14,663 nt of DNA from Rhodobacteraceae bacterium UBA6273 (GTDB lineage: Bacteria; Pseudomonadota; Alphaproteobacteria; Rhodobacterales; Rhodobacteraceae), in contig DJUV01000221.1 of NCBI GenBank assembly GCA_002440625.1, forward strand, positions 1-14,663. Reading direction: 5' to 3'. Under the pieces are notes generated by a model. The model was not told the DNA's origin and searched no databases. It saw nothing but the letters and a program-made list of their open reading frames with translations. Positions 7,280 to 13,475 of the stretch are shown here, piece by piece. Made by a program: the position numbers and the translations under genes. The stretch's first letter is position 1; every line of letters begins with the position of its first letter.

Positions 7280-7519
7280 AACGCCGCGCAGGCTGAGGTG
7301 AGAAAGCGACATTTGCACAAAAAATAGGCAGTTGGCAAAAATGTGCCGAGCCGCGGCCATTAACTGCGGCAGATAAACCTTCGCGGTCGCAGAAATTCGC
7401 GCATTTGCAGTTGCAGCATCAGCATTCCTCTTGCTTCGCGGCCAGAACCGGCATGAATGCGCGTCAAGAGCGGGCCGCTGAGTCGCGGCGGTCGCCTAGA
7501 GCATTGCAAACCTTGAAGA

Positions 7520-9109
7520 ATGACCCTGAGAACTTCTCATATCTCTGCCCCGTCCCGACGCGCGTTTCTGTTCGCAATGGGTACCACCGCCCTCAGCCTT
7601 CCCGTGCTCTGGACCGGCGCCCCTGCCCTCGGCCAGACCGCAACGGGTGAGCCTTTCAGCTTCGATCTGCTGACCGAAGCCGCCCGCGCCCGCGCCGCCG
7701 CACCGGCGCCGGAGCCAGAGGACCTGTCGCCGCTCTTCAAGGATCTGACCTACGACGACTATCAGTTCATTCAGTTTCGCCCCACCAAGGCCCGATGGAG
7801 GGCGGCGGACAGCGTCTGGAACCTTCTGCCGTTCCACCTTGGCTGGCTCTTCAAGGAGCCGGTCCACCTCTATGAGGTGGTTGATGGCATGGCGACCGGG
7901 CTGTCCTTCACCACCGATGACTTCGACTATCGCGGCCCTCTGAAACAGAATGTGCCGGCGGGCGCAGCACTTCCCGGCGTGGCCGGCTTCAAGCTGACCC
8001 ATCCGCTCAATCGCGGCGACAAGATGGATGAGATCATCTCCTTCGTCGGGGCGAGCTATTTCCGGGCGCTGGGGTTAGGCAACACCTACGGGCTGTCGGC
8101 GCGCGGCCTCGCCATCGACAGCGGCCTGACCAAGGCCGAGGAGTTCCCGCGCTTCAGCGGCTTCTGGCTTGAATACCCGGCACCGGGGGCCGGAACCGTC
8201 ACCATCTACGCCTCGCTCGACAGCGCGAGCGTGACCGGCGCCTACCGCTTCGTCGTCACCCCCGGCGTCGAAACGGTGGTCGAGGTCACGGCACGGCTCT
8301 TCTTCCGCAACGACGTCGAGCAGCTCGGTGTGGCGCCGTTGACCTCAATGTTCCTCTTTGCCGATGTGAACCGGGCGCGGTTCAACGATTACCGCCCCCG
8401 CGTCCATGACAGCAACGGCCTCAGGATCGTCCGCGCCGATGGCGACGTGATCTGGCGCGCGCTTGACAACCCGACCGGGCTCGCAACCTCCTATTACAGT
8501 GAAACCCGCCCCCAGCGCTTCGGCCTCTATCAACGGGGGCGGGAGTTCGAGGACTATCAGGACGCCGGCGCCCGCTACGATCTCCGTCCGTCGGTCGATA
8601 TCGAACCGATCGGCGACTGGGGGCCAGGCAAGGTCCGGCTTTTCGAGCTTCCGACCGATGTCGAGGTGCATGACAACATCGGCGCCTTCTGGGTGCCGGA
8701 CCAGCCGGTGAAGGCCGGCGATACGCGCGAGTTCGCCTACCGGATGCACTGGGGCCGGCTGGATCCCGATCATTCCGACGACCGCGCGATTGTTTCGGCC
8801 ACGCGTGGCGGAATTGGCGGTGCGGCGGGGGTTGAAAATCCGCCGGACCTACAGAAATTCGTGGTGGAGTTTCAGGGCGGAATGCTGGGCCGCCTGCCGG
8901 AGACCGACCAGAAGGTCGAGCCGGTTCTCGATGTCGTCGGCGGCAAGGCGGAGGTTCTGACCCTGTCAAAGCTGCCCGGCAGCGATACCTGGCGCATGGT
9001 GGTCGATATTTCGGCCGAGAAAGGCGCCGTCGTCGAGCTGACGGCGCATATCGCGGGTTACGGCAGAAAACTGTCCGAGATCTGGTCGTTCCAATGGGTG
9101 AAGTCATGA
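7520..9109 (+). CDS. opgG: OpgG/MdoG periplasmic glucan biosynthesis protein
   Basis: A periplasmic protein needed to make osmoregulated periplasmic glucans, the beta-glucose oligomers that accumulate at low osmolarity; it shapes or branches the glucan exported by OpgH. 529 residues, comparable to E. coli OpgG (511) and OpgD (551). A twin-arginine signal is visible: SRRAFL at 12-17, a hydrophobic stretch to about 38, then ALGQT. Family features follow: LFKDLTYDDYQFIQFRP, WNLLPFHLGWLFKEPVHLYEV, and later EFPRFSGFWLEYPAPGAGTVTIYASLDSASVTGAYRFVVTPG in separate blocks, and FAYRMHWG. Taking the start at 7520 keeps the whole Tat signal; the next ATG (7577) would remove it. The ribosome-binding site is modest (TTGAAG, close to the ATG). 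It is the first gene of an operon; its TGA overlaps the next ATG. Because the signal is Tat-type, folding before export is inferred, as for OpgD. Confidence 0.95.
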   Translation: MTLRTSHISAPSRRAFLFAMGTTALSLPVLWTGAPALGQTATGEPFSFDLLTEAARARAAAPAPEPEDLSPLFKDLTYDDYQFIQFRPTKARWRAADSVWNLLPFHLGWLFKEPVHLYEVVDGMATGLSFTTDDFDYRGPLKQNVPAGAALPGVAGFKLTHPLNRGDKMDEIISFVGASYFRALGLGNTYGLSARGLAIDSGLTKAEEFPRFSGFWLEYPAPGAGTVTIYASLDSASVTGAYRFVVTPGVETVVEVTARLFFRNDVEQLGVAPLTSMFLFADVNRARFNDYRPRVHDSNGLRIVRADGDVIWRALDNPTGLATSYYSETRPQRFGLYQRGREFEDYQDAGARYDLRPSVDIEPIGDWGPGKVRLFELPTDVEVHDNIGAFWVPDQPVKAGDTREFAYRMHWGRLDPDHSDDRAIVSATRGGIGGAAGVENPPDLQKFVVEFQGGMLGRLPETDQKVEPVLDVVGGKAEVLTLSKLPGSDTWRMVVDISAEKGAVVELTAHIAGYGRKLSEIWSFQWVKS

Positions 9110-9282
9110 CCTTGCAAGGCAAGTCCGCAATCGACCTGAAGGCCGCGGGGGCCGAAATCCCCGCCATCGCAGCGCTTCCTGAAGCGCCGCTGGCCATGCC
9201 GGTCCAGTCGCTGGACGCCGGTGGAATCGCGGCGCTTCTGCGCGGCATCTTCGGCACGGCCGGGCGGGCCGTGAAGCACTGA
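9106..9282 (+). CDS. opgI: OpgI, small protein of the opg operon
   Basis: A 58-residue protein between opgG and opgH, at the place where opgI was described in the Rhodobacter sphaeroides opgGIH operon. Its start ATG overlaps the opgG stop as ATGA, with GGTGAAG just upstream; an in-frame ATG at 9094 would add 4 residues. It ends 1 nt before opgH. It has no signal peptide or membrane helix. It shows a proline-rich centre (AALPEAPLAMPVQSLDAGG) and a short amphipathic C-terminus (IAALLRGIFGTAGRAV). Its role is not established. It may stand for the cytoplasmic N-terminal segment that longer enterobacterial OpgH proteins carry and that this OpgH lacks; that is inference from length and position. 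Confidence 0.8.
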   Translation: MTLQGKSAIDLKAAGAEIPAIAALPEAPLAMPVQSLDAGGIAALLRGIFGTAGRAVKH

Positions 9283-9283
9283 C

Positions 9284-11059
9284 ATGGCGCAGGGGGCGCA
9301 TCTCCTGCTTCTTCGGACGCTGGCCGTCACCCTGCCGGTCCTCGCGGGCGGCGGTGCTGCGGCGCTGTTCCTGCAGTATTCTTCGGCGGGCGGGCTGACG
9401 CCCTACGCATTCGTCAGCGCCGCTTTGCTGACGCTCTCCACTGCTTGGCTGGCCTGGGGCGCCGCCCTTTCGCTGATCGGCCTCTGGCCGGCGCGCGGTC
9501 GGGTGCGTTCGACGGCAGCGATCCAGGGCAAGACCGTCATCCTCATGCCGGTTTGCAACGAAGACCCCGCGCCGACCTTCGCCCGTGTGGCCGCGATGAT
9601 CGAGGCGCTGAAATCCGCCCCTGCCGAGGTCGACTTCGCCATCCTGTCCGACAGCTACAAGCCCGAGGCGATTGCCGGCGAAGCATTCTGGTACAACCGC
9701 CTTCTCGCCGAAACCGGCGCCGAGGGGAGGCTCTTCTACCGGCGCCGCACCAAGAACACCGGGCGCAAGGCCGGCAATATCGCCGAGTTCTTCCGCAAAA
9801 GCGGTGCGGCCTACGACTATGCGCTGATCCTTGACGCCGACAGCCTGATGGAAGCCGGGACCATCCTTGAGATGATCCGCCGGATCGAGGCTGATCCGAA
9901 ACTCGGCCTTCTGCAGACGCTGCCGACGGTGGTGCGCGCCCGGTCGGTCTTCGGCCGCGCCATGCAGTTCGCCGCTGCCTTCTATTCGCCGGTCTTCGCC
10001 CGTGGCCTCGCCAGGCTGCAAGGCACCGCCGGGCCGTTCTGGGGCCACAACGCCATCGTGCGCACCCGCGCCTGGGCCGCCGCCTGCGGCCTGCCCGAGC
10101 TTGATGGCCCGCCGCCCTTTGGCGGCCATATCCTTAGCCATGACGTGGTCGAGGCAGCACTTCTGGCCCGCGCCGGCTGGACCGTGCGGCTCGACCCCGA
10201 TCTTGGCGGTTCCTATGAGGAAGGCCCCGAAAACCTGATCGAACATGCCAAGCGTGACCGGCGCTGGTGCCAGGGCAACCTGCAACACAGCCGGATCGTG
10301 CCGGCGGCAGGCCTCTTGGGCTGGAGCCGCATGTCCCTTGTCCTCGGCATCATGGCCTATGTCGCGCCGGTCTTCTGGGCCGGCTTCCTGATCTCCTCGC
10401 TACTGGACCGTGCGACGCTGCCGCCGCCGGACTACTTCCCCGACCCGCACCAGTTCTTCCCGGTCTTCCCAAGCGACGAGACGGCCAAGGCCATCGGCCT
10501 TTTCATCGGCATCATCGGCCTTCTCATCATGCCGAAGCTCTTGATCCTGTTCGAAGCGGCGATGACCGACCGCCTCCTCGCCTTCGGGCGCCCGTTCAGC
10601 GTCACCATCTCGGCCCTTGCCGACCTTCTGCTGTCGAGCCTGATCGCACCGATCCTGATGGCGTTCCAGTCGCGCTCGGTTTTCCAGGTGCTGCGCGGCG
10701 CCGATGGCGGCTGGCCCGCCAACCGCCGGGGCGAGGCGCGGGTGACGGTGGCCGAGGCTTTCGAGACCTGTCATTTCATGGTTTCCATCGGCCTCGTCGG
10801 CCTCTTCGCCTCGGGCTATTTCATTCCCGCGCTCCTGCCCTGGCTGGTCCCGGTCCTCGGGCCGATGATCCTGGCGCCCTTCCTGATCGCCTGGACCTCG
10901 CATTCCGCCAAGGGTGCCACGACCTTCGCCACGGCAGAAGAACGCGCAACGCCGCATATCCTGGCACGTCACGACGAAATCCTAGCGCGCTGGGGGCAAC
11001 CGGCGGACGCCGCAGGGCCGTCGACGGCGGCAAGGAAAAGGGGGACGGCCGATGCTTGA
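9284..11059 (+). CDS. opgH: OpgH/MdoH membrane glucosyltransferase for periplasmic glucans
   Basis: An inner-membrane processive glycosyltransferase (GT2) that polymerises glucose from UDP-glucose and exports the chain to the periplasm. 591 residues against about 847 in E. coli, lacking most of the N-terminal cytoplasmic extension and the long C-terminal tail. Two membrane helices (about 11-32 and 42-68) precede the GT2 domain: VILMPVCNED (85-94), FAILSDSYKPE (D123), LDADS with D184 and D186 that bind metal-UDP, YWGHN-like FWGHNAIVR (252-260), the catalytic-base block ILSHDVVEAAL (D287) and the product-gripping RDRRWCQGN (324-332). Several C-terminal helices follow (350-375, 402-425, 440-462, 497-538). 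All catalytic residues are intact. It follows opgI by 1 nt and overlaps opgC by 8 nt. In E. coli OpgH also links UDP-glucose to cell division through its N-terminus, the part missing here. Confidence 0.96.
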   Translation: MAQGAHLLLLRTLAVTLPVLAGGGAAALFLQYSSAGGLTPYAFVSAALLTLSTAWLAWGAALSLIGLWPARGRVRSTAAIQGKTVILMPVCNEDPAPTFARVAAMIEALKSAPAEVDFAILSDSYKPEAIAGEAFWYNRLLAETGAEGRLFYRRRTKNTGRKAGNIAEFFRKSGAAYDYALILDADSLMEAGTILEMIRRIEADPKLGLLQTLPTVVRARSVFGRAMQFAAAFYSPVFARGLARLQGTAGPFWGHNAIVRTRAWAAACGLPELDGPPPFGGHILSHDVVEAALLARAGWTVRLDPDLGGSYEEGPENLIEHAKRDRRWCQGNLQHSRIVPAAGLLGWSRMSLVLGIMAYVAPVFWAGFLISSLLDRATLPPPDYFPDPHQFFPVFPSDETAKAIGLFIGIIGLLIMPKLLILFEAAMTDRLLAFGRPFSVTISALADLLLSSLIAPILMAFQSRSVFQVLRGADGGWPANRRGEARVTVAEAFETCHFMVSIGLVGLFASGYFIPALLPWLVPVLGPMILAPFLIAWTSHSAKGATTFATAEERATPHILARHDEILARWGQPADAAGPSTAARKRGTADA

Positions 11060-12239
11060 CCAGAACCCGCCCCGCCCTGCACCTATCCCGAAACAGCGCG
11101 ACGGGCGCATCGACGTGCTGCGGGGCCTCGCCTTGGTGATGATCTTCATCAACCATGTTCCAGGAACAGTCTTCGAGACGCTGACCAACCGCAACTTCGG
11201 CTTTTCCGACGCCGCCGAAGCCTTCGTGATGATCTCGGGTATCTCGGCGGCGCTGGCCTATTCCGGCGGGATGGAGCGCGGGCCGCTCTGGCCGGGGATC
11301 GCCAAGATCTGGCACCGGGCCTGGACGCTGTACCTCGTCCACTTGTTCCTGTCGTTCTGGGCCATCGCCATCGTCTTCGCCACCTGGCGCTTCGGCGGCT
11401 CGATCACACTCGCCTTGAAAGACAATTTCCAGCACCTGCTGAGCGACCCTTACGGCGTGCTCATCGGCGTCCCGACACTCGGCCACCAGTTCGGCTATGT
11501 GAACATCCTGCCGATGTATGCAGTGCTGCTTCTGGCGACGCCGGTTCTTTTGATGGTGGGCAGCCGCTGGTCGCTCAGAACCCTCGCCGCCTCAGTCGCG
11601 CTTTGGTTCCTCGCAGGGACCTACCGGCTGGACCTGCCGGCTTACCCGCTTCCCGGTGGCTGGTTCTTCAACCCCCTTGCCTGGCAACTGCTGTTCGTTA
11701 CCGGCCTTCTGACCGGCCTTGCCATGAAGCGCGGTGCGCGGTTCGTGCCGGTCTGGCGCCCGCTGGTCGTGCTTGCCTGGGGCTTTGTCGTTCTTGCCGT
11801 GGTCTGGCTGAAGTGGGACACGCTCGGCAGCTTTATGAACCGCAATCTCGGCTGGGCGTCGGTGAATGGCGTGCCGTGGCTCTTCGTCGCCTTCGACAAG
11901 ACCTATGTATCCTTGCCCCGGCTTCTTCACGTCCTGGCACTTGCCTATGCCGTCAGCACGATCCCCGGCTTCCGCCGCTTTGCCGACAACCCGGTTGTGG
12001 CCCCCCTTGCGGTGATGGGGCGGCAGGCGCTGCCGGTCTTTGCGATGGGCACGCTCCTGTCCTTCGTCGCGCGGGCGGTGAAGGAAATCGCGCTGGTGCC
12101 GTCCACCGGCCTCGATCTCGCGTTGGTTTCGGGCGGAATCGTGTCGATGATCGTCTTCGCCGCCTTCCTCGACCGCAAGCGAGCGAAGCCGGCCGCGGCC
12201 CGCGCGGGCCGCGACCTTCCAGTCCCTGCCCGCGCCTAG
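11052..12239 (+). CDS. opgC: OpgC, membrane acyltransferase succinylating periplasmic glucans
   Basis: 395 residues, an inner-membrane protein of the OpgC family, which adds succinyl groups to periplasmic glucans and makes them anionic. The opening RDGRIDVLRGLALVMIFINH (16-35) and the following GFSDAAEAFVMISG (50-63) are typical, as are GYVNILPMYAVLLL (148-161) and the NPLAWQLLFVTGLLTG block (207-222). About ten hydrophobic segments can be seen (for example 22-38, 92-112, 154-169, 173-190, 209-225, 236-254). His35 lies in the conserved FINHV stretch. The ATG at 11052 overlaps the end of opgH by 8 nt, with AAAAGGGGGA upstream. The arrangement opgG-opgI-opgH-opgC is that of R. sphaeroides. The tail (about 378-395) is rich in Ala and Arg and contains a GC palindrome. 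The stop codon overlaps the stop of the opposing gene. Confidence 0.93.
   Translation: MLDQNPPRPAPIPKQRDGRIDVLRGLALVMIFINHVPGTVFETLTNRNFGFSDAAEAFVMISGISAALAYSGGMERGPLWPGIAKIWHRAWTLYLVHLFLSFWAIAIVFATWRFGGSITLALKDNFQHLLSDPYGVLIGVPTLGHQFGYVNILPMYAVLLLATPVLLMVGSRWSLRTLAASVALWFLAGTYRLDLPAYPLPGGWFFNPLAWQLLFVTGLLTGLAMKRGARFVPVWRPLVVLAWGFVVLAVVWLKWDTLGSFMNRNLGWASVNGVPWLFVAFDKTYVSLPRLLHVLALAYAVSTIPGFRRFADNPVVAPLAVMGRQALPVFAMGTLLSFVARAVKEIALVPSTGLDLALVSGGIVSMIVFAAFLDRKRAKPAAARAGRDLPVPARA
12194..12213. repeat. 20-bp perfect GC palindrome at the 3' end of opgC
   Basis: The sequence CGCGGCCCGC followed by its exact reverse complement GCGGGCCGCG spans 12194-12213, inside the last codons of opgC and 23 nt before the convergent stop codons. 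All 20 positions are G or C. There is no T-run on either side, so it is not a standard intrinsic terminator, but a strong hairpin here could slow polymerase or shield mRNA 3' ends from both directions. Confidence 0.6.
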
Positions 12240-13312
12240 TGGCGGCTGCGGGCGCCGGTCTTGTAAAGGCTACCGGTTTTCGTCTCCAGATAGGGCTCCA
12301 GCGCGATCTCTTCCTGCTTGAGGAAACCTGACTGCGGCAGCTTGCCGGCGCGCACCATCTCGATCACGCCGACGACCGAGGCCGAGGTGGTCCATGCGAT
12401 GGCCGTCCGGCTCTTGCCGCCGATCTCGATCGGATAATAGGAGCGGACGAATTCCTTGCGGCGCATCTGGCCGTTCTGCATCCCCTCGGCGGCGACATGG
12501 ACGTAGACCACATCCTCGTCCACCGGCGGCTTGGCGTTGGTCAGGATGCGGCCCGCCTCGGCCCGGTTTTCACGCATCAGAAGCTCGTGGAAGAAGAAGT
12601 TCATCAGCTTCACGTGGCCGGGATAGCGCATGGTCTTGTAATCGAGGTTCTCGATCTTGTCGGCATAGGTCTCGCACATCGTGCCAAGCCCGCCGGAGGT
12701 CGTGAAAGCCTCAAGCTGCATCCCGTCGATATAGATCGTCTCAAGCCATTCCATCGCGGAGACGGTCTTGAGCTGGCCTTCCTCGATCACTTCGCAGTCG
12801 TTGAGATACTCGTTGACGACACCTTCGGGCGACCAGTTGAAGGCATAGCCGAGAAGCCCGGTCGGGTTTTGCGGCAGCGCGCCGACGCGCAGGCGGATGG
12901 AGCGGACCTTGTCGAACTGGTCAGCGAGATGCGCACCAACGATGCCGACGAAACCCGGCGCAAGCCCGCATTGCGGCGCCATCAGGCCTTTGGACGTCTT
13001 GGCAAGCTCACGGATGTGCTTGGTGGTCGGCACGTCTTCGGTCAGGTCGAAATAGTGAAGGCCAAGCCTGTGCGCAACGGTCGAGACGCCGATGTTCAGA
13101 TGGTAGGGCAGGCAGGACAGAATCGCTTCCTGGCCCTTCAGCACCTCGGCCAGACCGCCCGTGTCCTTCAGATCGACGGCGCGAGTCGGGAAAGGCGCCT
13201 TGACCTCGCGGGCGTCGATACCCGTCACCTCAAACCCTGCCTCAAGCAGCAGTTCGGCGGCCAGATGTCCGACTTTACCAAGCCCGAGCACCGCAATTTT
13301 CGTAAAAGCCAT
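12236..13312 (-). CDS. Saccharopine dehydrogenase / lysine 6-dehydrogenase-like NAD(P) oxidoreductase
   Basis: A cytoplasmic dehydrogenase of 358 residues that should yield alpha-aminoadipate semialdehyde, from saccharopine or directly from lysine. The N-terminal Rossmann fold starts KIAVLGLGKVGHLAAE (5-20, GxGxxG at 10-15). The C-terminal substrate domain shows APQCGLAPGFVGIVG (102-116), LEAFTTSGG (190-198) and DYKTMRYPGH (214-223), which resemble Geobacillus lysine 6-dehydrogenase as I recall it, while GLLGYAFNWSPEGVV recalls yeast Lys9. The length is nearer to lysine 6-dehydrogenase (about 380) than Lys9 (about 446). I chose ATG 13312, preceded by GGAG at proper spacing; an ATG at 13342 would add ten residues unlike the family. 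It lies downstream of the semialdehyde dehydrogenase on the same strand with a hairpin between them, supporting a lysine degradation role. Which substrate it uses is open. Confidence 0.87.
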   Translation of the reverse strand: MAFTKIAVLGLGKVGHLAAELLLEAGFEVTGIDAREVKAPFPTRAVDLKDTGGLAEVLKGQEAILSCLPYHLNIGVSTVAHRLGLHYFDLTEDVPTTKHIRELAKTSKGLMAPQCGLAPGFVGIVGAHLADQFDKVRSIRLRVGALPQNPTGLLGYAFNWSPEGVVNEYLNDCEVIEEGQLKTVSAMEWLETIYIDGMQLEAFTTSGGLGTMCETYADKIENLDYKTMRYPGHVKLMNFFFHELLMRENRAEAGRILTNAKPPVDEDVVYVHVAAEGMQNGQMRRKEFVRSYYPIEIGGKSRTAIAWTTSASVVGVIEMVRAGKLPQSGFLKQEEIALEPYLETKTGSLYKTGARSRH

Positions 13313-13401
13313 AGTAGTTCTCCAGTCGTCTTTGCACGTCACATTCGCCGGTTCAGGCGTCGATTGCGCGCGACAAACCGGCGATATGGATGAGGTTTCG
13401 C

Positions 13402-13444
13402 AAAAAAGTGACGGCCCGACCCATCAAGATGACGGACCGGGCCG
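13402..13444 (-). terminator. Candidate intrinsic terminator after the aldehyde dehydrogenase
   Basis: On the minus strand CGGCCCG (13444-13438) pairs with CGGGCCG... read across as 7 bp with 13418-13412. The interior can form a further short CATC/GATG stem, and 4 nt after the outer stem a T-run of six follows (plus-strand A at 13402-13407). It lies 31 nt past the aldehyde dehydrogenase stop and 90 nt before the next gene on that strand, so it would end or attenuate readthrough between the two lysine genes. Confidence 0.55.
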
Positions 13445-13475
13445 GAAGGCCGTTTTTGACGGACGGAAAGACCCG

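Larger units (their letters stand above)
6904..7519. other. 616-bp intergenic region between the protease and opgG
   Basis: No supported protein gene lies here; the short frames present show no family resemblance and no good ribosome-binding sites. The region divides in two. 6904-7180 is probably the 3' UTR of the sigma operon, or a small RNA, ending in a large terminator hairpin. 7181-7519 should carry the opg promoter and leader. It includes a long inverted repeat (7229-7279) and an AT-rich stretch (7311-7345) within which GCACA and TGTGC form an inverted repeat. Confidence 0.5.

Noticed and set aside
7288..7297. GCAGGCTGAG shared with 4359-4368 as a common ECF promoter element of the sigma and opg operons
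   Set aside because: No second element occurs at matching spacing, and a shared 10-mer in GC-rich DNA of this length can be chance.
6313..7338. Long minus-strand open frame of 341 codons opposite the protease 3' end and the following gap
   Set aside because: It mirrors the codon pattern of the protease gene, is rich in residues typical of antisense GC frames, shows no recognisable domain, and crosses the strong plus-strand terminator hairpin.
7332..7349. Sigma-54-type promoter on the minus strand (GGCAC...TTGC)
   Set aside because: The GG to GC spacing is 9 rather than 10 nt, and no minus-strand gene follows for it to drive.
9104..10288. 394-codon minus-strand frame opposite opgH
   Set aside because: opgH is unmistakable on the plus strand with all catalytic motifs; the antisense frame arises from third-position GC bias.
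13313..13342. ATG at 13342 as start of the saccharopine-dehydrogenase-like protein
   Set aside because: It adds MTCKDDWRTT before the family's usual beginning, and the ATG at 13312 has a better placed GGAG.
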